In this document: in pieces, positions 8,862-17,894 of the stretch
Layout of the letters: every line of letters starts with the position of its first letter
Numbering within the stretch: position 1 is the first letter of the stretch
DNA from: Chitinophagaceae bacterium
GTDB taxonomy: Bacteria; Bacteroidota; Bacteroidia; Chitinophagales; Chitinophagaceae
Assembly (NCBI GenBank): GCA_013140985.1
Contig: JABFRU010000002.1
Coordinates: forward strand, 186,001 to 250,000
DNA: 64,000 nt
Reading direction: 5' to 3'
Translations under genes and position numbers: made by a program
The notes under the pieces: model-generated
The model's database searches: none
What the model was told of the DNA's origin: nothing
Seen by the model: the letters and a program-made list of their open reading frames with translations, nothing else

Positions 8862-9506
8862 GTGGTAACTACAAAAAAAATACAACTACTCATTGCAGAT
8901 GACCATGCTATTTTGCGGGACGGAATTGTTTCTTTGTTACGATCCGAACCGGCATTCCATATTGCCTGCACAGCATCTGATGGATACGAGGTTTTGGAAA
9001 TGATCAATGCTCATGCAGTGGATGTTTGCCTGCTTGATATTAATATGCCCCGCCTTGATGGAATTGAGACCGCTAAACTAATACGGGAAAAAAAGCCGGG
9101 TATAAAGATCATCATGCTCACTACCTATAACGACAGGGAGATCATCTCTGAACTCGTTCACCTGGGGGTGGCGGGATACCTGCTAAAAAATTCAGATAAA
9201 CAGGAACTGGTAGAAGCTATTCATAAAGTGATGAAAGGGCGGCATTATTTCAGTGAAGAAGTGGAGAAAATCATACTGGAAGGGTTAACAGACAAAAAAA
9301 GCCCAGAAGTAATTCCGCTGACGGAAAGAGAACTTGAAGTGGTGCAATTGCTGGCCAAAGAGTACACTAATGATAAAATTGCTTCTGAGCTTCATATCAG
9401 TTTTCGTACAGTGGAAACACACCGGAAAAATATCATGCAGAAAACAAAAGCTAATAACCTGGCCGGATTGATGAAATTTGCTTACAGTAAAGGGTTGATA
9501 AAATAA
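8862..9506 (+). CDS. LuxR/NarL-family response regulator
   Basis: A 214-residue two-domain regulator. The receiver domain holds the acidic pair in IADDHAILRDG, phosphoacceptor Asp near 59 (CLLDINMPRLDG), the conserved Thr in MLTTYND and the Lys in YLLKNS. The C-terminal LuxR-type helix-turn-helix reads LTERELEVVQLLAKEYTN, then HISFRTVETHRKNIMQK. Translation probably starts at GTG 8862; no ATG fits before the first beta strand. A TAAATTTG (8850-8857) matching the -7 consensus lies just before the start, so a leaderless transcript is possible. It is likely phosphorylated by the kinase encoded upstream and may control the genes that follow. Confidence 0.92.
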   Translation: MVTTKKIQLLIADDHAILRDGIVSLLRSEPAFHIACTASDGYEVLEMINAHAVDVCLLDINMPRLDGIETAKLIREKKPGIKIIMLTTYNDREIISELVHLGVAGYLLKNSDKQELVEAIHKVMKGRHYFSEEVEKIILEGLTDKKSPEVIPLTERELEVVQLLAKEYTNDKIASELHISFRTVETHRKNIMQKTKANNLAGLMKFAYSKGLIK

Positions 9507-9562
9507 CAGGGGTATTAACTTTTCTTGTAACAATAAATTTTGAACTAACCAGTTTCATCAGT

Positions 9563-10660
9563 ATGCCGAAGTACACCACCACCTTGTTCATGGCATTGAT
9601 CAGTATTTATTCTTTTGCGCAAAAATCAGTTCGTAAGGATACCGTTGAAGAATGGAAACTGGAAAAATCTGTCTTAAAAAAGTTACCCTTTGATCTTAGT
9701 TATATCCCGGCAAAAAGTTTTACCAGTCTTGTCCGTACCGGCAATGATTCGGCTTCATCCTATCGCTCCCGGATTGTATCGGTAAGATCATTTTATATAA
9801 GCCAAACAGAAGTTACCAATAAGGAATACAGGGATTTTGTTCATTATGTAAGAGATTCTATTGCTCATACATTGCTCCTTAATTTCAAAAGTGAGAACAA
9901 AGAGATTGATTGGAAGAAAAATATTAATTGGAATGATGACCGTTTGGATGCTATGATGATACCGGCAGAAGAAAGGATATTAGGAAGAAAAGAGATAGAT
10001 CCGGTAAAACTAAATTTTGAGATCAGTTATTTCGGACAAAAAGAGATCATTACTGTTTGTCCCGATACGTTGAGGTGGCTAAGCGACTTCAGTTACTCAT
10101 ACAATGAACTGTTAGCAAAGAGATATTTTTCGCATTCCGGTTATAATAATTATCCTGTCGTTGGGGTTAGCCTGAAACAGGCAATGGCTTTTTGCCAATG
10201 GAAAACGAAACAGGTCAATGCTAATGTCATTGTCCGGTTGCCCACTAATGCCGAGTGGGAATCGGCTGCTATTGGAGAAAAAGATACAGCTGTCGCTTTT
10301 GCAGGTAAGAAGCCTTACAAATGCAATTTCGGTACGATCCCCAGCACTGCGGGTGGTATTGGTAAGGCTTATGACGACGATGGTTTTTTTTATACCGGTC
10401 CTGTCAAAAGTTTTTCTTCAGAAAGCTATGGACTCTTCGATATGAAAGGTAATGTGGCTGAATGGACGTCAACTGCATTGGATGAAATTCAAAATGTGGA
10501 AGTAAAAGCGGAAAAACAAAAACGATTATTTATTGTAAAGGGTGGCGGATGGAACAGCACCATTTATTATTTACAACCCGGCGCCTGCCAGTTCTATAAT
10601 GCTGAGGCGGCCAACACCTGGACAGGTTTCAGGTATGTGGTGGAGGTAAAGAAAAATTAA
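9563..10660 (+). CDS. GldK-like protein with formylglycine-generating-enzyme fold
   Basis: A 365-residue secreted protein with signal peptide MPKYTTTLFMALISIYSFAQ. The body is a SUMF1/FGE-type domain of the GldK/GldJ kind: FYISQTEVTNKEYRDFV and VRDSIAHTLL near the start, PDTLRWLSDFSYSYNE, YFSHSGYNNYPVVGVS, RLPTNAEWESAA, GLFDMKGNVAEWTS and a final GGGWNST...GFRYV. In type IX secretion, GldK forms a periplasmic ring with GldN under the outer membrane. Unlike canonical GldK it has no lipobox cysteine, so it would be soluble in the periplasm. No GldL or GldM gene is adjacent. The gene is followed after 20 bases by a GldN-like gene. An enzyme activating sulfatases is unlikely given the GldK-specific blocks. 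Confidence 0.75.
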   Translation: MPKYTTTLFMALISIYSFAQKSVRKDTVEEWKLEKSVLKKLPFDLSYIPAKSFTSLVRTGNDSASSYRSRIVSVRSFYISQTEVTNKEYRDFVHYVRDSIAHTLLLNFKSENKEIDWKKNINWNDDRLDAMMIPAEERILGRKEIDPVKLNFEISYFGQKEIITVCPDTLRWLSDFSYSYNELLAKRYFSHSGYNNYPVVGVSLKQAMAFCQWKTKQVNANVIVRLPTNAEWESAAIGEKDTAVAFAGKKPYKCNFGTIPSTAGGIGKAYDDDGFFYTGPVKSFSSESYGLFDMKGNVAEWTSTALDEIQNVEVKAEKQKRLFIVKGGGWNSTIYYLQPGACQFYNAEAANTWTGFRYVVEVKKN

Positions 10661-10680
10661 TTACTACTTAAAAATTTTTT

Positions 10681-11733
10681 ATGAAAAGATATACGGTCAC
10701 CCTTTTCCTGGGTTTGTTTTTTTTACAAGCTTCTGCCCAGTATTATTCAATACCGGTCCGGCATGATACAGCTTTCCAGTGGGCGGCTGAATGTGATAAA
10801 ATAATTAACCTGACGCCTAAAGCAAGTGAACACAGTTTGAAGAAATGGTACTTGGGTAAACTCAGAAATTCATCTGTTGCGGCCTACAAAAGGAATGCGG
10901 AAAGTAATTCTGTTTCATCTTACACTTTATCAATGCCCGAGTTAAAAACGCAGGATTGGCTGAAAGGATTTTCTATTGAGCTTTCACCACATAAACATCC
11001 GCAGGAATGGTACTTTTTTGATACGACAATGCCCGCAGATGATTATAACCGCTATAAAGCAAGGGTGAGAAACTTAAACGTAGCGGCTGCTCCTTGTTGT
11101 GGTTGTGATGATGCAGATGCATTCCGTTCAAAACAAATATTGAATTACAAAAATGGCAAATTCAATATTCACAATCTTTTTATCTCACCGCTTTGTGCAA
11201 GACAAACCGAAAAGCCACCTGCCGACTGGTACCCTTTGTGTAATGTGGCATATAATGGAAATACGGAAAGAAAGTTTCCCGGGCTCAGTAATGATGTGGT
11301 CCTGCTGAATACAAATGAAATTGATTATGATTTTAACAGGGAAAAACCTTCTCTCTTTGACAGTGTGCTGACTGTTTATAAAACAGATATCGGCAGTCTT
11401 ATTTACCAGGATATTTTGAAAGGAAAACTAAAAGCTGTTGATACGGAAACGGGTAAAATGATACCTGTCAAAAAAATATTGACAATAGGAATGCCGGCCG
11501 ATACAGTAGCAGTTTATGATATTAATGATCCCTCAAAAATTGTTGAATATAGAGTGCTTCAGCAGGAAAGAAGCTCCAGCGACTTTAATCGTATCCGTAT
11601 AAAGCAGGACCTGTATTTCGATTTTAAGAATGAGAGACTGTATTCTGTTATCCTGTCGGTCACAGTAATGCAGGTATTTAAATCTTATGATGGAACGATA
11701 AGGGGTCAATCGCCTTTTTGCCGGTTGGAGTAA
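10681..11733 (+). CDS. secreted GldN-like protein (weak similarity)
   Basis: A 350-residue protein with signal peptide MKRYTVTLFLGLFFLQASAQ. A CCGCDD cluster near residue 139-144 and two further cysteines may form disulfides. The C-terminal third looks GldN-like by eye: LFDSVLTVYKTDIGSLIYQDILKGKLKAVD resembles the region of GldN where the short gene segment and output helix lie, and IRIKQDLYFDFKNERLYSVI resembles the GldN pattern YRIKEDWFFDK-x-RS. This is pattern recognition only. The tight placement behind a GldK-like gene, mirroring the gldK...gldN order of type IX secretion operons, supports it. If not GldN-like, it is an unrecognised secreted protein. Confidence 0.55.
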   Translation: MKRYTVTLFLGLFFLQASAQYYSIPVRHDTAFQWAAECDKIINLTPKASEHSLKKWYLGKLRNSSVAAYKRNAESNSVSSYTLSMPELKTQDWLKGFSIELSPHKHPQEWYFFDTTMPADDYNRYKARVRNLNVAAAPCCGCDDADAFRSKQILNYKNGKFNIHNLFISPLCARQTEKPPADWYPLCNVAYNGNTERKFPGLSNDVVLLNTNEIDYDFNREKPSLFDSVLTVYKTDIGSLIYQDILKGKLKAVDTETGKMIPVKKILTIGMPADTVAVYDINDPSKIVEYRVLQQERSSSDFNRIRIKQDLYFDFKNERLYSVILSVTVMQVFKSYDGTIRGQSPFCRLE

Positions 11734-11736
11734 ACC

Positions 11737-11760
11737 TACCAACTACTTGGTATTTTTTTA
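11737..11760 (+). terminator. intrinsic terminator after the GldK/GldN-like pair
   Basis: A TACCAA-CTAC-TTGGTA hairpin immediately followed by seven T, three bases after the stop codon. It suggests that the MORN gene downstream is separately transcribed. Confidence 0.75.
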
Positions 11761-11818
11761 ACCTGCGATACGATCTACTTTTAAGCAGTAGTTATCATTG
11801 TTTCTAAAACACCATCAA

Positions 11819-13162
11819 ATGAAAAAGATTCTCCTGTGTTGTTTGTTCATTGGTATTATGAATAGCATATATACTCAAACAGGAAAGTATTTTACAGCAG
11901 AGAGTTCAAAATGTAAAGTTGTCAAAGTTTTTATTGATAGCCGGGTACAACAGTTTGCTGATAATGGTATCCGCATAACCTGGGATGGAGATTGCAGTAA
12001 TGGTTTTGCAAGTGGCAAAGGAACATTGTATGTTTTTTGCGATACAAAAAGTGATGGAAAATTCGGCATATTATATGAAGGTACCCTGGCGGCGGGAAAA
12101 AAAAGCGGTTATGGCTGGCTTGTTGTATTCGACCCGCTTAACGGCCAGGCGATAAATGAACAAATACCTTTTTTTTCGTTCCTTTATCGTTACGAATACA
12201 AGGGCTCTTTTAAGAATGATGAGTTTGATGGTTACGGTGAGTTCACAACAAATTATCCATATCCGTTGCCCGCATCTGCTTCCGAAAGCGATATAGCAGC
12301 AAACCAAAGACTCAGATTGTATATGCCTTTTTGGAGAACAGATATTTATTTCTCTGAGTACAAAGGCAATTTTGTCAACGGAAAAATTGCTGATACCGGG
12401 AATGGGACTGGTATAACAAGCCGGATGAAATGGTTTGCCAACACGGTCAGGTACACAGGCGCTATAAAGAAGGGTATCCCTAATGGTAATGGCAGAATTG
12501 ATGAGGCAAATGTCTTTCCATTGCCCAACGAACAGTCTTTTCTTGCTGCATCCGGAAATTTTGTGAACGGGGTTTTAAACGGATATGGAAAAGAAACAGG
12601 AAGATATTTTGAATATGAAGGAGAGTTTTTGAATGGAGTGCGGGAAGGGAAAGGTAAATTGACATTTTATGAGTGGTCGGCGGATAAACCAAATGGCTAT
12701 CTGAATTACAGCAGAAAATTATCAAGCATTGTCGAAGGAGATTTCAAAAACGGAAATGCAAATGGTTTTTGTACGATCTATTATCAGAACAGCGCTGCTT
12801 ATAAATATACCGGGCCTATGAAAAATGGAGACAGAGAAGGAACCGGTGAAGTTGAATTTCTTGATGGTTCAAAGTTCAGAGGTAATTTCAGGAGTGGGGT
12901 AAGAGTGGGCAGCGGTAGCCGGCAATTTGCCGATGGCAGTCGTTTCAGCGGCGAATACATGAACGATAAGCCTGTAAATGGTACTATGTACTATAAAGAT
13001 GGAGCCAAGTATGAGGGCGGGTTCACATCAGTGGAAGAGGTTGACAGGTCGGGAAAAAAGATAAACATGTATAAAAGGCATGGCAGCGGTACCATGACAG
13101 AGAAAGATGGGAGAAGATACAATGTGAACTGCAACAATGATAATTGCACTGAAACCAATTGA
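11819..13162 (+). CDS. secreted MORN-repeat protein
   Basis: A 447-residue secreted protein with signal peptide MKKILLCCLFIGIMNSIYTQ. The start at 11819 was chosen over an in-frame TTG at 11798 because it begins the signal peptide. The mature part is a run of about eleven MORN motifs of the form Y-x-G-x-(F/Y)-x-N-G-x-x-x-G-x-G, for example YEGEFLNGVREGKGKLTF, YTGPMKNGDREGTGEVEF and FRGNFRSGVRVGSG. MORN arrays form extended beta-hairpin solenoids that bind lipids or proteins. It lies directly after the GldK/GldN-like pair, on the same strand but beyond a terminator, so a shared role is possible but not shown. Confidence 0.85.
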   Translation: MKKILLCCLFIGIMNSIYTQTGKYFTAESSKCKVVKVFIDSRVQQFADNGIRITWDGDCSNGFASGKGTLYVFCDTKSDGKFGILYEGTLAAGKKSGYGWLVVFDPLNGQAINEQIPFFSFLYRYEYKGSFKNDEFDGYGEFTTNYPYPLPASASESDIAANQRLRLYMPFWRTDIYFSEYKGNFVNGKIADTGNGTGITSRMKWFANTVRYTGAIKKGIPNGNGRIDEANVFPLPNEQSFLAASGNFVNGVLNGYGKETGRYFEYEGEFLNGVREGKGKLTFYEWSADKPNGYLNYSRKLSSIVEGDFKNGNANGFCTIYYQNSAAYKYTGPMKNGDREGTGEVEFLDGSKFRGNFRSGVRVGSGSRQFADGSRFSGEYMNDKPVNGTMYYKDGAKYEGGFTSVEEVDRSGKKINMYKRHGSGTMTEKDGRRYNVNCNNDNCTETN

Positions 13163-13169
13163 ATGTTGA

Positions 13170-14429
13170 TCAGCAAAGACCGATCTTTTCTAACAGCAAT
13201 TGTTTTTCACTTTGGGATAAAGTAAGATTGAAGGCTTTTTCAAAGTAAAGCCTGGCATTTTCTTTTTCATTCATATCAAAATATATCTCGCCGATAGAAG
13301 CATAATAAAGATGATGTTGCTCCAATCCTTTAATAGCTTGTAATTCCTGCAATGCCTTTTGCTTATTGATGGCATAAGCGGATGCGATTGCTTTATTCAT
13401 AGCTACAACAGGATTGGGCTGCAATTGATACAACATCTCGTACAGATCATAAATACTTTTCCAGTCTGTTTGTTCAAAAGAAGGAGAGGCGGCATGCAAT
13501 GATGCAATAGCCGCTTCAAAATGATAGGTTGATACTTCGAAAGGTTCGGCAGCGCTGTCGAGGTAATCAAACCCTTTTTGAATCAATGGCCGGTACCACT
13601 TATTCCGGTCCTGGTATTTTAACAGGATGATATTCCCTTTATCATCCAGCCTTGTATTCAGTCTTGATGATTGAAAACACATGAGCGAAAGCAATGCCCT
13701 GCTTCTTGGGTAATTGGTCAGCCGGTGTTGTGTAAGTAATAAGCACAGACGCATAGCTTCCTCGCAAAGGTCTTCCCGGATTATTTTTTCGGGATGAGAG
13801 GAATTATATCCTTCATTGAATAAAAGGTAAAGTGATTTTAATACTGAATCGATCCGGCCGGGCAATTCATTTCCCTGTGGTACTTCCAATTCAATTTTTT
13901 CAGCTTTGATCTTTTCTTTGGCCCTGTAAATCCTTTTACTGATGGTCTCATCATTGGTCAGAAAACTCCTGGCGATCTCTTTTATACTAAGACCACAAAG
14001 TGTTTTTAATGTCAATGCGATCTGCGATTCAGCAGGAATAGATGGATGACAACAAGCGAACATCATCTGTAACTGGCTATCCTGTATCTCATTTTCCAGG
14101 AAAGAATTATTTACTGTTAATGACAAAGAATATTCTGACTGGAGCAGGTAGCTGTATTGAGGGGCGATCTCTTTGAATTTTTTTTCTCTGCGGAGAAGAT
14201 CAATGGCTTTATTCTTTGCAGTGCGGTATAACCAGGCAGAAGGATTATCCGGGATATTGCCATAACTCCAGCTTGTCATGGCCTGGTACAATGTATCCTG
14301 CACAATGTCCTGCGCAGCTTCTATATTTTTCAGACCCAGCAGTCTTGATAAAACAGAAACCATCTTTCCCGACTCATGCCGGAAAAGATGGTCAACGATC
14401 TTATTGATATTATTTTCCTGTGTACTCAC
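13170..14429 (-). CDS. ECF sigma factor, ECF42 type with C-terminal TPR-like domain
   Basis: A 419-residue RNA polymerase sigma factor. Region 2 lies at about 15-85 (DIVQDTLYQAMTSW, AWLYRTAKNKAIDLLRR) and region 4 at about 125-180 (LTLKTLCGLSIKEIARSFLTNDETISKRIYRAKEKI). A long C-terminal extension has helical-repeat character (YDLYEMLYQLQPNPVVAMNKAIA, YYASIGEIYFDMNEKENARLYFEKA), typical of the ECF42 group, which has no anti-sigma factor and is linked to DGPF proteins. Translation starts at GTG, overlapping the stop codon of the upstream DGPF gene by four bases (GTGA), so the two are translationally coupled. The extension is thought to control activity in place of an anti-sigma factor. Confidence 0.88.
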   Translation of the reverse strand: MSTQENNINKIVDHLFRHESGKMVSVLSRLLGLKNIEAAQDIVQDTLYQAMTSWSYGNIPDNPSAWLYRTAKNKAIDLLRREKKFKEIAPQYSYLLQSEYSLSLTVNNSFLENEIQDSQLQMMFACCHPSIPAESQIALTLKTLCGLSIKEIARSFLTNDETISKRIYRAKEKIKAEKIELEVPQGNELPGRIDSVLKSLYLLFNEGYNSSHPEKIIREDLCEEAMRLCLLLTQHRLTNYPRSRALLSLMCFQSSRLNTRLDDKGNIILLKYQDRNKWYRPLIQKGFDYLDSAAEPFEVSTYHFEAAIASLHAASPSFEQTDWKSIYDLYEMLYQLQPNPVVAMNKAIASAYAINKQKALQELQAIKGLEQHHLYYASIGEIYFDMNEKENARLYFEKAFNLTLSQSEKQLLLEKIGLC

Positions 14430-14767
14430 ATATCAAATTTCATACACTGCCTTACCTGTATGCTGCCACCGGATTTATAATCAGGATAATCGTCGCAAAG
14501 AGCAATCGCTTCAGCGTAATTATCTGCATTTACAATAAAATATCCGCCTACTACTTCTTTACCCTCGGTATAAGGGCCGTCAGTAACTGACGATACACTG
14601 CCTTTCACCAGTTTTCCACCCGGAAGCAACGCTTCTCCTCCGGCATATTTACCGGATTTGGCAAGTTTGTCCACCCAGGCCATCCATTTATTCATATTGG
14701 CCTGCATCTCTTCGGGTGAACTGTCTGGCGACATCCCGCCATGAAAAATAAGCATGAACTTTTCCAT
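14426..14767 (-). CDS. YCII-related (DGPF) domain protein
   Basis: A 113-residue ferredoxin-like-fold protein of the DGPF/YCII-related family. It carries the family signature as VTDGPYTEGKEVVGGYFIV and begins MEKFMLIFHGG. It is the standard genomic partner of ECF42 sigma factors, whose target promoter is often that of the DGPF gene itself. Its stop overlaps the GTG of the sigma gene. Biochemical role is unknown across the family. The C-terminal SGGSIQVRQCMKF is the typical end of the domain. Confidence 0.85.
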   Translation of the reverse strand: MEKFMLIFHGGMSPDSSPEEMQANMNKWMAWVDKLAKSGKYAGGEALLPGGKLVKGSVSSVTDGPYTEGKEVVGGYFIVNADNYAEAIALCDDYPDYKSGGSIQVRQCMKFDM

Positions 14768-14787
14768 AATAGTTGTTTTAATTAGTT

Positions 14788-14795
14788 TAAAGTTA
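14788..14795 (-). promoter_or_regulatory. candidate -7 element upstream of the DGPF-sigma pair
   Basis: The minus strand reads TAACTTTA, close to TAnnTTTG, 20 bases upstream of the DGPF ATG. If ECF42 autoregulates this promoter, an ECF-type element rather than this housekeeping one may also exist; I could not identify it. Confidence 0.35.
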
Positions 14796-14873
14796 ATTGT
14801 TCATCTCTAAGACGAATGGAATTTCTTATTCCGGACAAGAATTAAATTTATTTAAGGCAAAAAGAAATAACGG

Positions 14874-16709
14874 TCAGGCAATCTGCTGCATTTCAGTGAG
14901 TTTTTTATATACCCCGTCTTCAATTTCAACCAGGTCATTATGATGTCCCCGTTCAATGATTCGACCGTCGTGTAATACAATGATCTCATCTGCTTCTTTG
15001 ATAGTACTGAGGCGGTGAGCAATAACAAGTGTGGTCCTGTCTTTCATTAACCTGCTTAATGCCTCCTGTACCGTTCTTTCAGATTCTGTATCTAAAGAGG
15101 ATGTGGCCTCATCAAGAATAAGGATGGAAGGATTTTTTAAAACAGCCCTTGCAATGCATAATCGTTGCCGTTGTCCGCCGGACAGTCGGATTCCTCTGTC
15201 GCCGGTAATCGTTTGGTAGCCGTTCTCGGTCTGCATAATAAAATCATGAGCATTTGCAATCTTAGCTGCTGTAATCACTTCTTCTTCCGACGCTTCAGGC
15301 CTTCCGAGGGCGATATTGTTGAGAATAGTATCATTGAACAAAAAGATCTCCTGTGTCACAAAACTCATTACTGTCCGCAGCGATTCCATTTTATAATCAC
15401 GGACATCAAGGCCATCTACCAATACAGCGCCTTTTTTTACATCATAAAAACGGGGTACCAGGTCCGCTATCGTTGATTTTCCAACACCGCTTGGCCCGAT
15501 CAATGCAACGGTCTTTCCTTTTTCAATAATAAATGAAACATCTTTCAGGACAAGCGTATCGCTATAAGCAAAATCAACATTTCTGAATTCAATTGAATGT
15601 TTGAATTCTTTCAGTTCTATTGCATTTTCTTTATCCGATATTTCAATAGGTTTATCAATGACCTCCAATATCCTTTCACCGGCGCCACGGCCTCTTTGAA
15701 TATTGGCTCCGGCAATAACCATGGCTTTGGCAGGCCTCAGTACCTGTGAAAAGATGGCAATAAAAGCAATGAACTCACTGGCCTGTATGCCGGCGGCACT
15801 TTGCCCGTTTTTTAAAATCAGGCTTCCGCCATATAATAATATACCAGCCACTACGATCACACCGGCTGCTTCAGAAAATGCTGGAGCCATTTCTCTCCTT
15901 TTAAACCCCTGGAGACTTGCTTTGCGGTAAAAATCATTTTCCCGGCTGAATTTTTTTAGAATAAATCCAGTGGCATTAAATGCCCGGATGATCCGCATAC
16001 CTGTAAGTGTTTCATCCATGATGGTCAGTAATCGGCCAATAGAAGCCTGTGCATCTTTTGCATCTCTCTTTAATTTTTTCTGAATAGTGGCAATACCCAA
16101 TGCAGAGATGGGAATGATGAATAAAGTGAAAAGGGTAAGTTGTGGCGAAATAGCAAATAAAGCTATAAAGTATCCTATCACCAGGGAAGGTTCTTTAAAC
16201 ATCACTTCCAGCGATCCGGCAGCTACCGATTCTATTTCAAAGACATCTGAATTCATCCTCGATAGCAGGTCGCCTTTATGTTCTTTGGTGAAAAAGCCCA
16301 TCTGGAGATGATTGATCTTTTCGAACAATGCTTCCCGGATCCTTTTTACCAATAATGTTCTTGCTTTGATCAGGGTTCTTTGCGCCAGGTACCGGAACAA
16401 GTTGGTGAGCAATACTGCACAGACAATAATAAATGTGATAAAGTATAAAGCATAGACCGGGTTCATTGCTTTTAGCCGGTAAACTTCATAATAGAATATG
16501 TCTCTGAAAAAACTGGTGGATAAAGAAAAAGCCGGAGCTGCTATTGTTTCATTACCTGAAACCGGATCAAATAAAACATTGAGCAGTGGAATAATAAGTG
16601 CAAACTGAAAGACACTGAATACAACTGCAAGCAGAGTGAATATAAAAAAAGGAGGCAAAAACCACCGGTAAGGCCGGGCATATGCTAAAAGACGGCGGTA
16701 AACTTTCAT
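14874..16709 (-). CDS. MsbA-type ABC exporter, fused permease and ATPase
   Basis: A 611-residue ABC exporter half-transporter. The N-terminal membrane domain (about 1-330) shows six hydrophobic helices, starting WFLPPFFIFTLLAVVFSVF. The ATPase domain carries Walker A GPSGVGKST, Q loop FVTQE, signature LSGGQRQRLCIARA, Walker B ILILDEATSSLD and the switch histidine in IAHRLSTI. The family exports lipids, lipopolysaccharide precursors or hydrophobic drugs as a homodimer. It lies 19 bases after a glycosyltransferase gene on the same strand, so a role in lipid-linked glycan export is plausible; the substrate cannot be read from sequence. Confidence 0.88.
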   Translation of the reverse strand: MKVYRRLLAYARPYRWFLPPFFIFTLLAVVFSVFQFALIIPLLNVLFDPVSGNETIAAPAFSLSTSFFRDIFYYEVYRLKAMNPVYALYFITFIIVCAVLLTNLFRYLAQRTLIKARTLLVKRIREALFEKINHLQMGFFTKEHKGDLLSRMNSDVFEIESVAAGSLEVMFKEPSLVIGYFIALFAISPQLTLFTLFIIPISALGIATIQKKLKRDAKDAQASIGRLLTIMDETLTGMRIIRAFNATGFILKKFSRENDFYRKASLQGFKRREMAPAFSEAAGVIVVAGILLYGGSLILKNGQSAAGIQASEFIAFIAIFSQVLRPAKAMVIAGANIQRGRGAGERILEVIDKPIEISDKENAIELKEFKHSIEFRNVDFAYSDTLVLKDVSFIIEKGKTVALIGPSGVGKSTIADLVPRFYDVKKGAVLVDGLDVRDYKMESLRTVMSFVTQEIFLFNDTILNNIALGRPEASEEEVITAAKIANAHDFIMQTENGYQTITGDRGIRLSGGQRQRLCIARAVLKNPSILILDEATSSLDTESERTVQEALSRLMKDRTTLVIAHRLSTIKEADEIIVLHDGRIIERGHHNDLVEIEDGVYKKLTEMQQIA

Positions 16710-16728
16710 GCAATACTGTCAAAATTAC

Positions 16729-17805
16729 TCAATAAAGTGTGCGATAGACTTCCAGGTATTGCTTTGCAGCGCTATCCCAGTTAAAATTTCTTCCTCTTTC
16801 CATAATACGTTCCCGTAACCCATTCTTATTGTATTCCTTCATTCCATTATAAAAAACAGTTTCCATGTGGTCAGGCTGAAAATCTTTAAAATAAAAAGAT
16901 ACATCCCCGCCAATTTCGGGCAGGGCTGTTTTTTCTGAAAGAAACAAAGGTTTTCCGCAACTCATGGCTTCGGTCACAGGCAATCCAAATCCTTCTGATA
17001 CCGAAGGAAGGGCAAAGGCGCTGCAGTTATTGAAATACCAGGACTTTTCATTTTCTGAAACTATACCAAGCAAATGAACATTCTGCTCAACACCCAATTT
17101 GACGGATTCTTCCTGAATTAACGATAGATAATGGGCATCATCAAATTTTCCGGCGATCAGCAATTCCATGGTATTATGCTTCAGCAGCGGTAGCAGCACA
17201 TGAAAATTTTTTTTGCGATGAATAACACCGATGGAAAACAGGAAAGGTTTTTTGGGCCGGTAGGATTGAGGGGTCAGTTCTGATTTTTGCAGCAGGTTGG
17301 TACCGTTATGAATTACATGCAGCGGTTTATTTTTTATATCACAATATTGCAGCACATCTTTTTTGCTGTATTCAGATACACATATAATAGTATCGGCCCG
17401 GTTGATCAACCCCTGTAAATAGCGCAGGTATTTCTGTTTTTTACTACCCGGTTTTTTTTCATCATACATAAAGTTCAGGTCATGTATGGATAAAACCACT
17501 TTGATCTTCCTGTTCCGCAGGGGCATGTAATGTGTATTCTGATAAGTGGAGTGCCAGATGTCAAATTTTTGGATGGAAGGCAAGATGAATTTATGCCGTG
17601 GATATTGTGTAAAGTGATTGGAAGACCTGAAAGACCATTGTTGTTCCCATGATGGTGTGTAGAAAAATAATTCTTCCTGATGCAGGTCAATATTCTTTTC
17701 GAGATGCATTCCCAGGTTGAGGCAATAGTGGTAAAGCCCGGTATTGGCGAACTTCATTCTTTCACAGTCAAACAGGATTTTACGCATCGTTTCATGGCTT
17801 TTCAA
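16729..17805 (-). CDS. GT4-type glycosyltransferase, paralogue A
   Basis: A 358-residue GT-B glycosyltransferase of the group-1/GT4 kind. The C-terminal Rossmann half shows the nucleotide-sugar binding signature EGFGLPVTEAMSCGKP, with the usual E-x7-E spacing, preceded by FLFSIGVIHRKKNFHVLL. The N-terminal half has HDLNFMYDEKKPG and CVSEYSKKDVLQ, the acceptor side. No membrane helix. It is a close paralogue of the divergently transcribed gene at 18003-19082 (same GLYHYCLNLG, HVIHNG and KQYLEVYR blocks). It probably adds sugars in surface glycan or LPS synthesis, with the ABC exporter downstream. Met7 is an alternative start. Confidence 0.85.
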   Translation of the reverse strand: MKSHETMRKILFDCERMKFANTGLYHYCLNLGMHLEKNIDLHQEELFFYTPSWEQQWSFRSSNHFTQYPRHKFILPSIQKFDIWHSTYQNTHYMPLRNRKIKVVLSIHDLNFMYDEKKPGSKKQKYLRYLQGLINRADTIICVSEYSKKDVLQYCDIKNKPLHVIHNGTNLLQKSELTPQSYRPKKPFLFSIGVIHRKKNFHVLLPLLKHNTMELLIAGKFDDAHYLSLIQEESVKLGVEQNVHLLGIVSENEKSWYFNNCSAFALPSVSEGFGLPVTEAMSCGKPLFLSEKTALPEIGGDVSFYFKDFQPDHMETVFYNGMKEYNKNGLRERIMERGRNFNWDSAAKQYLEVYRTLY

Positions 17806-17894
17806 ATTATAACTAAAACAATACTACAAACTATTTCCATCAACCAGGTTGACAGAAGTCATTCAGGCATATGGTAAATCTCATGTAAGCAAAT

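Noticed and set aside
9563-10660. Formylglycine-generating sulfatase activator
   Set aside because: The fold matches, but the GldK-specific blocks and the neighbouring GldN-like gene make a structural role more likely. No sulfatase is nearby.
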